64,000 nucleotides of DNA from Buddleja alternifolia. Its lineage: Eukaryota > Streptophyta > Magnoliopsida > Lamiales > Scrophulariaceae. Shown here piece by piece: positions 12,015 through 25,220 of this stretch. Under the pieces are notes generated by a model, which worked only from the letters and a program-made list of their open reading frames with translations, was not told where the DNA came from and did not search any database. The stretch is taken from NCBI GenBank assembly GCA_019426215.1, contig CM033393.1:23438591-23502590 (forward strand), given 5' to 3'. Each line of letters starts with the position of its first letter. The first letter of the stretch is position 1. The translations under genes were made by a program, and so were the position numbers.

Positions 12015-12467
12015 TATTGTGATTCGGTCTAGCGGATAAATTTGTTTAATCTGAATCACATCGAGAATCGAATCCGGGGATATTCATGATATTGGTGATG
12101 AACACAATAGGAACAAATTATGATAGAGAATAATTGAATTACGTCTTGACAACAAAATTCTGAATTATCAACAGCAACCCCAAACTCCTGCCTCTAAATA
12201 ATTATGCGGAAGAAAAATTCTCTGAAAAAAGCTCTGATCTCCTCCCAGCAACAATGGCAGCGGCGGCCAGTTGGAGAGAGGAAGGGAGTTTTCTTTTCTA
12301 TTACTCTAAGTTTCTTTTTGGCTCTAAGTCAAATTCTGAAATAATGACTTGTGTGAGTAGAGTTCTGACAACTGAATACTTATTCACATAAGCATAACCC
12401 CTAGGTGTACAGTGAGGGAGGCGGCCGCTAGGCCTTATGCAGATGGGCTTTCGGGCTTTGTTCTATC
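12015..12467 (-). repeat. LTR-B, piece 1 (PBS-proximal end)
   Basis: Minus-strand LTR ending next to the PBS; matches the last ~450 bp of the solo copy at 29718-34238 (for example cggtctagcgga, ccccggatattcatgat). Interrupted at 12467 by Angela-C; continues at 24179. Confidence 0.85.
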
Positions 12468-14115
12468 TGTTAGGTTAATGTCCTCCAATGCCACTAGAGG
12501 ATTAGTAAATGATAGGACATTATCAATTTTTAATTGTTTTTAATCAATCAATAAAAGGATATTAGTTGTTTACTTTTATATTGACATTTATATATTTTAA
12601 TCATCTATGAGTCCATGAACACAAGAGTTAACTCTCTAAAGCACTAGAGAAGTTTGATATTTGGGTACTAAAATAGTCTGCAAGTTAATGATTTTCAATT
12701 GGGCATTGGAAATCATTAAGACTTGTATGATATGAGTTTTGACGAGAAAGGTGCCTGTCAATCAATAGGAAGTAGTGAAGAACTCATATCATAGGTGCAC
12801 AGATGGAAATAGTGGCACTCAGACATGACTCGCATCGATTCTGTCACATGAATTTTCACTCTTTGACAGTTAATGATTGAATTGATTAAGTTATAAAGAT
12901 GTGTCTGAACTTTAGACTTGAGGAATCGAGTTGAAGATATACTTGTGACATTAGGTTTGTCATTAGAGTAGTTAGGCCCAATTCACCCGTTGGTGGGGTC
13001 AACCTCGAACTGCAACCTAATGGGCAAGTAGTAGTCTTAACTGATATCCAAGATAGGATTCGTTCCCTCGTAGGTGAATGAGGAATTATCCTATGTGTTT
13101 ATAAGTAAGTAAGATCTTAAAGTCTTTGGCCAAAACATTCACTGATCTGAACTTATTATAAATATAGCATACTGTCAAGTTAGTGAGTTTGACCAAAACC
13201 ATGACTCTCAATTGACTGGGATAAGGAAACGAAGAGTTTATATTCACACGGTATTTACCATTGGAAATGTAAAAATGATCTAATCATTTCATCTTATTTG
13301 TGTTAAAATATGGACCACTTGACTGGCTAGGTGGGACCCATATTCAATGGAATCCTCTCATTGCCAAATATAGATGAACCTAAAGAGTCACGCTTAAAAA
13401 GAAAAAATTAATAGAAAAATAGAATATTTCTTGTGGTGATATTTAAGTATTGGATACTTCAAATTAATTAAATGGAATTAATTATTTGAGGAAATAAGTT
13501 AATTCATTTATAGTTTAATTAATATATTATTTCTTAGAGAAATAAAATTATTGAACACGTTATCTATTATTTAATTAGATTAATTAATTGGATTGAATTA
13601 ATTAATTAAATAGTAGATTACACCAAGCTCAAATTGGTGCAGCAAGAGGCACACCAAATCCTAGGAGGGGCGGCCACTAGGCGTCTTTATGGGCTTAATT
13701 TGAGCCCAAGGTAATAACTTAAGTAATATAAATATAACACATTCGTTAATACCTAGATCATAAGTTCTAATTCACAATATCACAAGAAATAGAATTCCTC
13801 TCTCTCTCTCTCTCTAGCCGTCGGTTTGCATGCCAAGAAGGAGGAAGATTTTTCTCATCAAACTTTTTCGGCGAGACAATTTAGAGGCAGAACAATTGGA
13901 CTACTTGGATCATCAAATTTTTAGCCGGAGTAATTTCGCGAAGAACTTGAAGAATTCAGGCTCGTGAGAATTTTCAACCACTTCGCTACAACGGATCAAG
14001 TTTGTTTTACCCTATCGTACATACGTGTGATAAAACCCCAATATTGATCCTGTTATGGGGAAATCCGAAAAAAAAAATTAATTTCCGTTTGTTGCCGCGT
14101 TTGGTTTCCCCAACA
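12468..14115 (+). repeat. 5' LTR of Angela-C
   Basis: 1648 bp, tgttagg to ccccaaca, followed by the PBS. Matches 22494-24173 throughout. Shares conserved blocks with LTR-B and LTR-D (for example gagtagttag and the ggtggggtc region), so the three are related families. Confidence 0.93.
13727..13736 (+). promoter_or_regulatory. TATA box in Angela-C 5' LTR
   Basis: TATAAATATA, kept in the 3' LTR at about 23749-23758. Likely Pol II promoter of the element; position inside the LTR fits, activity not shown. Confidence 0.5.
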
Positions 14116-14116
14116 G

Positions 14117-14128
14117 TGGTATCAGAGT
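14117..14128 (+). other. Angela-C primer binding site (tRNA-iMet)
   Basis: TGGTATCAGAGT one base after the LTR end; last base differs from the usual TGGTATCAGAGC. Confidence 0.88.
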
Positions 14129-15857
14129 TAAATCGCGGGGTTTGGCGTATGTAAATTATGTGTAAATATGCGATATAGATGCATGATTTACAGTTTTTTA
14201 TCGTTGCATGATTAGATATGTGGATTTCGTGTTATTTGTGTTCTTGAGGAATTTATTTGTTTTCATTCGTTAGAAATTAATGAAAATTGAATTTTATGTA
14301 ATTTTGATGTGATGAAAATGAAACTGCAAATTTCAGCTCCAACCCGTCGCCGTTGCAGCGACGGGGCACCGGCGGTTGCACGGCGCTGTGCTGCTGCGCA
14401 GCCCATAGCTCTCGACAGCTGGGCTGCCGAGAGTGTTGGGCTCGCACGGCGAGCCCACCCATATGTTTTTGAAACACACAGGTTGCAAACCCGATCCGGG
14501 TCGATCCATGGGTGACCCGAGTCATTTATTAAATATATATATATATATATTATTTTATTTTGATTGAAATTGAATTTTAATGAGAAATAAATAATATTAA
14601 TTATTTAATAAGAGTATTTTATTTTCATCCAATCTAATATTGATTAAAGTTGAACTTTGAATTAAATTGGATTGTATCTATTGTGAAATTAATTTTGATG
14701 AACTTAGAGATTAATTTTTATTAAAATTATATTTTAATATAAAATTAATTGGAGTTCACTAAAATTGAATTTTTAAGTAGAATTAAATAAATTTAATTTC
14801 CTTAAGAATATGAAAAACAATAATTAACTTTGGAATTTAATTAGAAATTAACATATATGATTTTCGTGTGTTATGTGAAATATATCATGTTTGACATGTT
14901 ATGTGATGGGGGACATGATTCATGGACTTAGGCTCGTTTTTAATTTTGTATTTCTTTTGATGGGTTGTAAAGGCCTTTTTGAGCCTATTTTTATTTTCTT
15001 TCTAGATAAATTTTGTATAGGTGGCTTAAATATTGAAATGTAATAGTTAGAAATAGAATAGGCCCAAAGAAGAAATTCAAGTCGAGCCGAGGAGATACAA
15101 GAAGGAGCTTTGGAAGCTTTAGTGTAGTTTATTTTTATTTTTTGATTGAAACATTGGTTGTTTCAATCTAGGAAATATAGTCCATGTTTGTATGCATGAT
15201 ATAAAATGGATTAATGTGCAAAGTGAGACCCAATAAATAATTTCCATTCTCCCACTTTGATAAATATTAAGTTAGTAAAGGGTACTGGGTATCCTGTCCC
15301 TCATTGAACTTAGGAGAAATTAAAATGATATTTAATATATAATATCGTCCCTAAGCAATGGGTTTACATATTGAAATATATTTTAAATTTTTCCTAAGTG
15401 CATAAGATGTCATTGGTCGAGAACAAATTTCACCCCAAATACCAGCAAAAGGTTGCAATGTCAATTGTTAGACTAATAGATAGTCAGTGGGTTGAGCTTA
15501 AATTATTCATAAATCAATAAGATCGTTAAAAGGTTGAGATTTGATGAATAAGTGGACAAAGGGATTGAATCATTCATTTGATGGGTTGATGTTGGACATC
15601 ACTTTAATAGATTGATTAGGCCAAATATCAGCAAAAGGTTGCAACTTATTAATCTAGTTAAAGAACTCAATCACCACTACGAAGCCTTCCAATGATGACT
15701 TCCGAATTCCACAGTGGGAGTGTGGATTTTCAAAAAAATGTAGTGGGAGCCAAGTTTATTTTGAAAGTCTTTAATTTAAACTTGGAACAACAATTACATT
15801 AGAATCTAATAACTGTTTTTACTTTACTGCAGTTATTTTCTTATTATCTCTCTCACA
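14129..15857 (+). other. 5' leader of Angela-C
   Basis: About 1.7 kb without a real gene, as in Angela/BARE-type elements that have very long leaders. Contains a GC-rich island (about 14330-14510) with two strong hairpins: ctctcg/cgagag arms at 14409-14433 and gggctcg/cgagccc at 14438-14456. An (AT)n run lies at about 14533-14550. A phrase close to cagcaaaaggttgcaa occurs twice, near 15443 and 15628. Packaging or dimerisation roles are conjecture. Confidence 0.6.
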
Positions 15858-15976
15858 ATGTCACCTAAGCCCTTATCTGATTTGATAAAATGATACACTT
15901 TGACTGGACCAAACTACATAAAATGGTCCTAAGTAGTGAGTCAATTGAGTATGTACTAGAACTTAGACACCCTCCT

Positions 15977-18851
15977 TGTTGGGTTTGTTCCGTCGATGCC
16001 AATGAGGAATTAGAGAATAGGGCACTAGTTTATATTGTACAACCTATTAATTATACAAAGGCATTAGCAAGTTGTTCATATATTTCTTAATGGAATCTAG
16101 AAGTCTTAAATGAACAACTAGTCCATGTGTGTCAAGGCAAACCTTCGCACTCCTTATAGTAGTTAAGGAGATGGGCACTGGAAGGGTTTGATACTTGATC
16201 ACTTAAATGGTTCACAAGTTGGAGAATCTCAATTGGGTATTGAGATTCGTGTGGACTTGTATAACACATGCCTTGACAAGGAGTGCCACTCTAACAATAT
16301 GGGATAGTGCGAGTTTGTGTCATGGATACATTGATTGGACTGAATTAGTGTATTCGAACACGGCTCGTAGTAATCCGATCACATGGGTTTTTACTCAGTG
16401 ATTGTCAATGATCGGATTGCTGATTATGATAGTATGCGTGAGCCTTTGACATGAGTAATCAAGTTGAAGATGTGTTTGTAACATCAAGTCTGTCATTAGA
16501 GTAGTTAGATCCAATTCACTCGTTGGTGGGGTCGACCTCGAAGTGCGGCTTAATGGGCAAGTAGCAGTCTTAACTGGTTAGCAAAATGGAATTCACTATC
16601 TCAAAAGTAAACGAGAAGTATCCTATGCGATCATAGGTAAATGAGATAAAAGTCTTTGGCCAGTGCTTATGAATTAACCCGTGTTGGACACTGAGGGTAG
16701 TTCGGTAATCTCATTTACTATAACACTTGAGTGAGTCATGTGAGTTTGACATATTCCATGACTCTCAATTGATCGGGATACGTCCTGTATTCATAATCTA
16801 GAGGTTCGTAATGACATAGTCATTTCGTACTCGGTTAGGCTACGATGTGGGGCCACGGTGCTGGCTAGGTGTCACCCACATCCTTTAGCATCCTCCCATT
16901 GCCAATCGAGACGAACCTAGAGAGTCGCGCTATACGAATAGACAGGGAAATCAATTGTTGTATTTGGAGGACATTTTGGTAATTTGTTCTTTGGAAGGAC
17001 GAATTAATATAATTTGTTATTTAATTAGATTAAACATAGATAATTAAATTAATTATGTTGACTAGGTTGACTATGAGTATTAATTAATTATTTAGTTAAT
17101 TAATTAATTAGAAAACTAATTTAATCTGTATATATTTAATTGGATTAAATATTAGAGAATTAAATTGATTTGTCTAAGATGACTAAGTCAACATAGCCCA
17201 ATGGAAGTCTAATTGGGCCCTATGGGGCGTGTGACTAGTGGGCTTAGTTGGAGGATTTATTTAATCCTCCAACACAAGCTAGAGAACACAGTTGAAAATC
17301 ACATAATTCAGTTCCTCCACCAAAAAATACAACACAGAGAAAATAATTTCTCTTCCACTCTCTCTCACCTAGCCGCCATCATGGAGAAAAGAGACGGAGA
17401 TTTCTGAGGCCAATTCCAACTTGTGATAATCTAAAGACTGGACATATGGACCGTTGAACGAAGATTTGAAGATTCGCGATGATTGATTGAATATGCGAAA
17501 AGGTACGGCTATGTTTGGTTATGTTTTCAAGCCCATTTTCGTCCGAATTTTTGGCCAAGTTATGTTTGGATCACACAATATTTCACCAAGAAAGTTGTCA
17601 ATTTTTGGTCCAAAAAAAAATAATGATTGTGCTCCCTGTTTCTCTGACACACACTCTCTCCTCTTTTTCTCTCACTCTCTCACTCTATCTGACACATTCT
17701 CTCTCCTCTCTTTCTTTCACTCTCTCACTTTCTCTCTCTCACACACACTATATATATATATATATATATTTTAACATAAATATAAAATGTCGTCTTCACT
17801 GTGCATGAATAAAAAAAAAGAAAATTGAAGACGACATTTGAAATGTCGTCTTCAATTTTCATTTTTTTTTAATTTTCGTAAATTAAATATAATTTCTTCT
17901 ATATATATATATTATTTTTTATACATATAATTAGAAGACGACATATAAAATGTCTTCTTCATAATTAAAAAAAAAATGAACAGTGAAGACGACATGTGCC
18001 ATGTTGTCTTCACTGTTCATAAATAAAAAAAAAAAAGAAAATTGAACGTCTTCAATTTTCTTTTTTTTTTATAATTTTCGTAAATTAAATATAATTTTGT
18101 AATTAAATATAATTTTTTCTATATATATATATATTTATATAATTAGAAGACGACATATTATAAATAAAAAAATAAAAATGAAAAAATTGAAGACGACATT
18201 TGAAATGTTGTCTTCAATTTTTTTTTAATTTTCGTAAATTAAATATAATTTTGTAATTAAATATATATATATATGTATATATATAAACTTTTCTTTTAAG
18301 TATATATAATAACTACTATTACTTATATATATATATATACACTACTATTACTTATATATATATATACACTACTATTACCTACATATATACATATATATTT
18401 ATCTCTATACTAATTATTACAATCTCAATATTATATATACTACTATTACCTACATATATACATATATATTTATCTATATAATAATTATTACAATCTCAAT
18501 ATTATATTATAACTTTTAATTATTGACAGACAAAAACTTACATGATTTGACAGCTACAGTAATTTATGTTCCCTCTGAAAACAAAACCAAACACTATCTC
18601 ACCAAAAAATCACTCAAAAAGCAACTCCCAAAACATAACCAAACATAATCCCATCAAAATTGCACGTGTCCCCATAAAATTTTCACCAATAATTCTCACC
18701 AAAATACCATCCCAAAACATAACCAAACATAGCCTAAGTTTTCGCATTCATCTTTTTAATTAAAATCAACGAACAACAAATTTATCTTGGCTTTGGGAAT
18801 CTGGATATGATGTTTTAATTTCCACTATGCATGATACCAGGATTCCCAACA
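15977..18851 (+). repeat. Solo LTR-D inside Angela-C gag
   Basis: Begins tgttggg and ends cccaaca. Flanks are a perfect 5-bp duplication, ctcct at 15972-15976 and 18852-18856. No internal region, so a solo LTR left by LTR-LTR recombination. Its sequence is an Angela-type LTR related to LTR-B and LTR-C. Net length without the MITE is about 1.65 kb. Confidence 0.9.
17507..18734. mobile_element. MITE-1, PIF/Harbinger-like, with expanded hairpin core
   Basis: Terminal inverted repeats of about 20 bp (ggctatgtttggttatgttt and its complement) inside LTR-D. Flanks tac and taa suggest a 3-bp target duplication with one change. Related to MITE-2 at both ends. The centre (about 17640-18540) is expanded: a CT/CA-rich tract, (TA)n runs, and several hairpins built from gaagacgacat and its complement atgtcgtcttc. 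The ORFs over the CT tract are low complexity. No transposase. Confidence 0.75.
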
Positions 18852-19560
18852 CTCCTGTACCGGCATTATCAGAAGATGAAAGGGTTCAAATTTCCTACAT
18901 TGACTAGGTATGTGATAATCATCGAGCTAGAGGATACATGTTGAGCTCAATGTGCAGTGAGTTAAAAAGTTCTCATGAAAGGATGGAGAATGCAAGAGAC
19001 ATACTACTCCATCTTGAATCAATGTTTGGAGAGAATGGTAAAACGTTCGATATATGATATCGAAGGAACTCTTCAGAACAAGAATGAGGGAACATGAGAA
19101 TGTGGGAGATCATGTACTGAAGATGATGACCTTGATTGAAAAATTAAAGTCTTTAGATTACTACATGGATCTTCACATCCAAGTTGACCTCATATTGTAG
19201 TCAGTTCCTGATTTCTTTTACTACTTCGTCATGAATTTTGACATGAACAATATCGAGGGTTCGTTAGCTGGGCTCACAACCGAACTCAAACTTGTTCAAA
19301 GACAAATAAGGAGGAATAGAAAAGGGAATACAATTTCCAATTCTAAAAACATACCATTGGATGTCTACAAGTATGGGAAAGGAAAAGGAAAAATGGAAGC
19401 ACCCCTCAAGGCTTGAAGAGAAATAGGAAACAAGAAAGGAAAGAGCAAGAAGCATAAGGGAGCACTTAAAGAAAAGAGTAGTTGTCTCTTCTGTGGTGAG
19501 CTGGGCCACTGGAGAAGGGAATGTCCTAATCGAGGCAAGACACCAGGTATGGAACTTGTT

Positions 19561-22433
19561 GTTTTAGAAACTAATTGTTCTATAACTGTATTTTCCACTT
19601 CGTGGATACTTGATTGTGGAGCTAGTGCTCACGTTTGTGCAATGAATTAGGATCTGCAGCGAAGTAGAAAGCTGGAGCATGGAGAGGTGCTGATTAATGT
19701 TGGCAGCGGGCAGAGTGTCGCTGCTTCTCGCATTGGATCAACTTCTTTATGTTTATCATCTGGACATGTTTTAAATTTAGAGGAGTGTGTTGCAAATGTT
19801 ATCTCAAAGAAGTGTGGTTGGCAAAGTACTAACCTAAGCTTAAAGTGGAATCTAAGACTAGGCCATGTTAGCGAGCGAAAGATACAAAAGATGGAGAAAG
19901 ATGGGATAATTGACCCATTGGTATCGGATCCCTATCCGACTTGTGAATCTTGCCTCAAAGGCAAAATGGCTAGATCACCCTTCACCAGGATTTTTGAAAG
20001 AGTCACTGAAGTATTAGGACTTATGCACACCTACGTTTGCGGACCATTTGGAGAAATGGCTCGTGGAGGTTTCCACTATTTCATTACTTTCACTAATGAC
20101 CATTCAAGGTATGGTCTAGTGTATCTAATGAAGTATAAGTCTGAATCATTTGATAAGTTCAAAGAATTTAAGGCTTTTGTGGAGAAATAAACTGGTAATC
20201 ATATAAAAACACCACGATCGGATCGTGGAGGTGAATATATGAGTGACGAGTTTGATTAGTTCCTAAAGGAACATGGGATAGTATTGCAACTCATACCACC
20301 AGCAACTCTACAACTGAATGGGTTAGCTGAACGTAGGAATTGAAGTCTTTTGGATATGGTTCGATCTATGTTCAGCTACACTGATTTACCCATTTTCTTG
20401 TGGGGACATGCACTTCTTACGGCTATTCATATCTTGAATAGATGTCCTTCCAAGTCCGTTCCTAAGACTCCATATGAGATGTGGAGAAATAGGAAACCAA
20501 ACCTTAAATGCATTAAGGTTTGCAGATGCCCTGCCTACATCAAGAAGACAAAGGCAGACAAATTGGAAGCGAGGTCCCTTAAAGGTCGTTTCGTCGATTT
20601 TCCAGAGGATTCTATGGGATACCTATTCTACATGCAAGATGATCAAAGGATCATTGTTGCACTGCAAGCACACTTTCTTGAAGATGAATTTATTCAAGAA
20701 GGTGGTGCAGGTAGAAAAATTGTTCTCAATGAACAAGATGAAACACCCAGAGAGACAACTGCTCAAGAAACACACACTGAACCTGATGAAGCACAACCAA
20801 CATTGCTAAGATCTGGTAGAGTACCACATCAACCTAATAGGTACTATGGGTATCTGCTACAAGAGCAACCAGGTGTCCACACTATAGTAGTGGGAGTTCA
20901 AGGGGAGGACCCTTCACTTATGATCAAGCAATGATGAACATCGACTCTGCAAAGTGGGGAGAAGCAATGCAAGCAGAGTAGATTCGATGCATTCCAACCA
21001 GGTCTAGACTCTGGCAGATCGTTTTGATGGCATTCCACCTATAGGGTGCAAGTGGATCTACAAGAGAAAGATTGGTCCAGATGGAAAAGTTGACACATAC
21101 AAGGCAAGGCTTGTAGTAAAAGGTTATAGTCAAAAGAAAGGAATTGACTACCCAGAGACCTTTTCACTGTGGCAATGATCAAGTCAATTCGAATTCTACT
21201 TGCAATAGCTGCACACTTGGACTATGAGATATGGCAGATGGATGTAAAGACGACTTTCCTATGGATTCCTCGAAAAGGATATCTATATGGAGCAGCCTAA
21301 GGGCTTTCCATCTGGGTCTGATATTCATAAGGTGTGTAAATTTAAGAGATCCATTTATGGACTTAAGCAAGCCTCTAGGATTTGGAATCTACGTTTTGAT
21401 GAAGGTGTCAAATGATTTGACTTTGTCAAAAAAAAGATGAACCATATGTTTACAAGAAGGTTAGTGGGAGTAAAATCACTTCCCTTGTCTTATATGTGGA
21501 TGATATTCTACTCATAGGAAATGATTTAGGAATGCTCACATCAGTCAAAAGATGGCTTTCAAATACATTCTCCATGAAAGACTTAGGAGAAGCAACCTAT
21601 ATTCTAAGGATTCGTATCTACTGAGATAGAACAAATAGAGTGATAGGACTTTCCCAAGCCCTTTACTTAGAGAAAGTCCTAAAGAGATTTAGGATGGAAG
21701 ACTCTAAGAAAGGTTTCTTGCCCATGAGACCGGGTTGTACCTTTCAAAGTCTATGTCTCCTCAAAGTGAGGAAGATAGGAAAGAAATGAGTACGGTGCCC
21801 TATGCGTCTGCAGTGGGTAGTTTGATGTACGCCATGTTATGCACACGACCAGACATAGCCTACGCGGTAAGCGTGGTATGTCATTTTGAGGCTAACCCGG
21901 GAAGAGAACATTGGACTGCTGTAAAAAATATCCTCAAGTATCTGAAAAAAACTAAGGATATGGTCCTAACATATGGACATGGAGATTTGAAGGTGGATGG
22001 ATATACTGAATCAGATTTTCAATTTGATGTAGATGATCGCAAATCCACTTCAGGGTTTATATTCACACTCAATGGTGGAGCGATGACTTGGAAAAGTTCC
22101 AAGCAAAGCACAACCTCTTATTCCACCACTGAGGAAGAATACATAGCAGCTTCAGAGGCTGCTAAAGAGGGTGTTTGGATTAGAAAGTTTCTTGAAGAAC
22201 TTCAAGTGGTCCCTAGTGTAGAGCTGTCATTGCCACTTTATTGTGACAATAATGGGGTTATTGCACAAGCAAATGAACCAAGGTCTCACAGTAAATCCAA
22301 GCACATAGAGAGGAGATATCACATAATAAGGAAAAATGTTGGAAGAGGCGAAATAGCTATTCAGAGAGTAAATTCAGCAGACAACGTCGCTGAACCATTG
22401 ACCAAACCTTTGACACAGGCAGTGCTGGATTGA
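19561..22433 (+). pseudogene. Angela-C pol, degenerate
   Basis: Copia order is clear. The protease site is D-C-G-A (19612-19623) where Ser is usual at position two, followed by a TAG in the next dozen codons. GAG-pre-integrase shows LRLGHVSERK and CESCLKGK. The integrase reads HTYVCGPF, with Tyr in place of the first catalytic Asp of HTDVCGP, and stops follow at about 20188, 20257 and 20341. RT shows the LYVDDILLIG box near 21495. RNase H is the best-kept part (21735-22433): motifs TRPDIAYA, YCDNNG and NVAEPLTKPL, ending in TGA. Dead copy. Confidence 0.9.
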
Positions 22434-22482
22434 CATCTTCAAAAGATGGGTATTATATACCATAGTGATTGTTATTGAGTAC

Positions 22483-22493
22483 AAGTGGGAGAT
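22483..22493 (+). other. Polypurine tract of Angela-C
   Basis: aagtgggagat directly before the 3' LTR; primer for plus-strand DNA synthesis. Confidence 0.85.
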
Positions 22494-23816
22494 TGTTAGG
22501 TTAATGTCCTCAAATGCCACTAGAGGATTAGTAAATGATAAGACATTGTCAATTTGTAATTGTTTTTAATCAATCAATAAAAGGTTATTAGTTGTTTACT
22601 TTTATATAAGCATTTATATATCTTGTAATCATCTATGAGTCCATGAGCACAAGACTTAACTCTCTAAGGAACTAGAGGAGTTTGATACTTGTGTACTAAA
22701 ATAGTTTGCAAGTCAATGATTTTCAATTAGGCATTGGAAATCAGGAAGATTTGTATGATATGAGATTTGAAGAGAAAGGTGCCCGTCAATCACTAGGAAG
22801 TCGTGAAGAACTCATATCATAGGTGCACTGATGGAGATAGTGGCACTCAGACATGACTCGCATCAATTCTGTCACATGGGTTTTCACTCTTTGACAGTCA
22901 ATTACAGAATTGATTAAGTTGTTTTAGGTGTGTCTGAACTTTAGACTTGAGGAATCGAGTTGAAGATATACTTGTGACATTAGGTTCATCATTGGAGTAG
23001 TTAGGCCCAATTCACCTGTTGGTGGGTTCAACCTCGAACTTCAACCTAATGGGCAAGTAGTAGTCTTAACTGATATCCAAGAAAGGATTCGTTCCCTCGT
23101 AGGTGAACGAGGAATTATCCTAGGCATTTATAAGTAAGTTAGATCTTAAAGTCTTTGGCCAAAGCATTCACTGATCTGAACTTATTATAAATATAGCATA
23201 GTGTCAAGTTATTGAGTTTGACCAAAACCATGACTCTCACTTGACGAGGATAAGAAAACGAAAAGTTTATATTCACACGGTATTTACAATTGGAAAGGTA
23301 AAAGTGAACTAATCATTTCATTTTATTTGGGTTAAAATATGCACCACTTGACAGGCTAGGTAGTTCCCATATTCAACTGAATCATTCCATTGCCAAATAT
23401 AGATGAACCTAAAGAGTCACGCTTAAAAAGGAAAAATTGTTAGAAAAATGGAATATTTCTTGTGGTGATATTTTAAGTATTGGATAATTCAAATTAATTA
23501 AATGGAATTAATTATTTGAGGAAATAAGTTAATTCATTTATAGTTTAATTAATATATTATTTCTTGGAGAAATAAAATTAATTAAACATGCTATCTATTA
23601 TTTACTTAGATTAATTAATTGGATTGAATTAATTAATTAAATAGTAGATTACACCAAGCTCAAATCAGTGCACCAAGAGGCACACCAAAGCCTAAGAGGG
23701 GCGGCCACTTATGGGCTTAATTTGAGCCCAAGTGAATAACTTAAGTGATATAAATATATCACATTAGTTAATACCTAGGTCATAAGTTGTAATTCAAAAT
23801 ATCACAAGAAATAGAA

Positions 23817-23875
<59 letters not shown>

Positions 23876-24173
23876 CGGTTTGCATGCCAAGAAGGAGGAA
23901 TATTTTTCTCATCAAACTTTTCCGACGAGACAATTTAGAGGCAAAACAATTGGACTGCTTGGATCATCAAATTTTCAGCCGGAGTAATTTCGTGAAGAAC
24001 TTGAAGAGTTCAAGCTCGTGAGAATTTTCAACCACTTCGCTACAACGGTTAAAGTTTGTTTTACCCTATCGTACATACGTGTGATAAAACCACGGGATTG
24101 ATCCTGTTATGGGGAAATCCGAAAAAGATTTAAAATTTCGTTTTCCGATGCGTTTGGTTTATTTTCCCCAACA
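22494..24173 (+). repeat. 3' LTR of Angela-C
   Basis: 1680 bp, tgttagg to ccccaaca. Longer than the 5' LTR partly because its (CT)n tract (about 23820-23869) is expanded compared with about 17 bases at 13799. Confidence 0.93.
23820..23869. repeat. (CT)n microsatellite
   Basis: About 50 bp of uninterrupted CT, expanded relative to the same place in the 5' LTR of Angela-C. Confidence 0.9.
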
Positions 24174-24178
24174 CCATC

Positions 24179-24272
24179 CTAGCCCATGTGTAATTAATTA
24201 AATCCAACTCCAATCCAATTGACAATTAATTAATTACTTTAATTTAATTAAAATTAATCTAATTAATTTAAC
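24179..24272 (-). repeat. LTR-B, piece 2
   Basis: Short piece of LTR-B between Angela-C and the 14-kb TIR element. The opening agcccatgtgtaattaatta matches the complement of 33750-33785 in the solo copy. Its last ten bases, ttaatttaac, are the left target duplication of the TIR element. Confidence 0.78.
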
Positions 24273-24540
24273 AGGAAATGGGAGACAATCCCCAATCACT
24301 AATTAAATTTAGTGATCAGTCCGCACTCATGTTTTCAAAGCTTCAACTCCCTAGTTTGACCAAAAACTTTGTTCTAACTCCCTAATGCATGCCAAAAGAC
24401 AAAAATAGCCCCACTAACATAACTTATTACATTATGCCACTTTCTTTTCTTTTCTATTTCTTTTTTCTTTTTCTTTTTCTTTTTTCTATTTTCCTTTTCT
24501 ATTTTCTATTTTTATTTTCTATTTCCTCCCATCCCACCCA
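24273..24540 (+). repeat. Left terminal inverted repeat of the 14-kb element
   Basis: Matches the complement of 38075-38330: shared words include atccc, ctaattaaa, cagtcc, caactcccta, aactccctaa and an aaaa-t-gcccc block, then a long polypyrimidine tract (24440-24530). By eye the match is diverged and gapped. Confidence 0.7.
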
Positions 24541-24659
24541 CCCCACCGCCGGCGACCACCACCGACCTCCGGCAACCATCTCCGGCGACCACCACAGACG
24601 ACACCTCCGGCGACCACCACCGTTGTCGGCGACCACCACTATAGCGCCCACCGACCACC
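24541..24659 (+). repeat. GC-rich minisatellite, left part
   Basis: Repeats of about 31-33 bp built on acctccggcgaccaccacc. The same repeat in the same orientation resumes at 28063, so the array was split by the solo LTR between. ORFs here are low-complexity products of the repeat. Confidence 0.75.
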
Positions 24660-25220
24660 TGTGGCCCGCCACACCGCAATGCCAACTTAATCCAGGAGAC
24701 GATCCCTCCTCGAACTAGCGCCAAGCATCAGAACTTTACGAAATCTTTATTTGCTGAAACTAAAAAATTTCATTCCAATTAAATCAACAATACATCCTTC
24801 ATCAGTCGTACATAAGTTAACAAAAACTCTATTACCCAAAACATAACTTCCTCTAATACCTACAAACCAATACTTCTTTTACTCCACATCCCTTCGAATT
24901 CAACATACTAAGATTCTCTGAAAAAGAAGAAAGAAGAAGGGATGAGTCCGAATGACTCAGTGAGGTAGGTTAATGGCTTGCTTTACCTTTTATCTTTGAA
25001 AGATAATCTGTAGCGGAAGATTACAAAAGAAATAAGATCACACGTATTGAGCGAATCATTAAAGAAAAAAAACTATCAGAATGATGAACATCACGAAACA
25101 TATACGAAACCAGGATGAATAACTCATATACTTTAGATTCATGTTATACGATTGTGTTCCGCTCCCAACTGTCCCATACCAGCGTGAGACTTCATACCCT
25201 TTGAGATTTGTAGGTGTGAG

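Larger units (their letters stand above)
15858..19560 (+). pseudogene. Angela-C gag, split by solo LTR-D
   Basis: The first exon-like piece (ATG at 15858 to 15976) shows the N-terminal gag motif TGPNYIKW, then a stop and a frameshift before SSESIEYVLE. The frame is broken by LTR-D at 15977 and resumes at 18857 with motifs LSSMCSEL and ILLHLESMFGE, typical of copia gag (UBN2-type). The zinc knuckle CX2CX4HX4C is intact at 19483-19524 (CLFCGELGHWRREC). Several stops are present (for example near 18910, 19056 and 19198). Non-functional. Confidence 0.85.
12468..24173 (+). mobile_element. Angela-C: Angela-like Ty1/copia element
   Basis: Complete-length but decayed element with two LTRs, PBS, leader, gag, pol and PPT on the plus strand. 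Flanks ctatc (12463-12467) and ccatc (24174-24178) are a 5-bp target duplication with one difference. Long LTRs, long leader, and pol motifs such as MYAMLCTRPDIAYA and EPRSHSKSKHIERRYH fit the Angela branch. It sits inside LTR-B. About 4 differences in the first 69 bases of the two LTRs point to an old insertion. Confidence 0.92.

Noticed and set aside
14277..14525. ORFs on both strands in the Angela-C leader
   Set aside because: GC-rich leader island, no start context or domain, opposite-strand mirror frames.
17487..17808. Overlapping Ser/Leu-rich ORFs
   Set aside because: They read through CT and TA microsatellites in MITE-1.
24389..24718. 109-codon ORF rich in Phe, Leu, Pro and Thr
   Set aside because: Translation of a polypyrimidine tract and a GC-rich minisatellite; low complexity.
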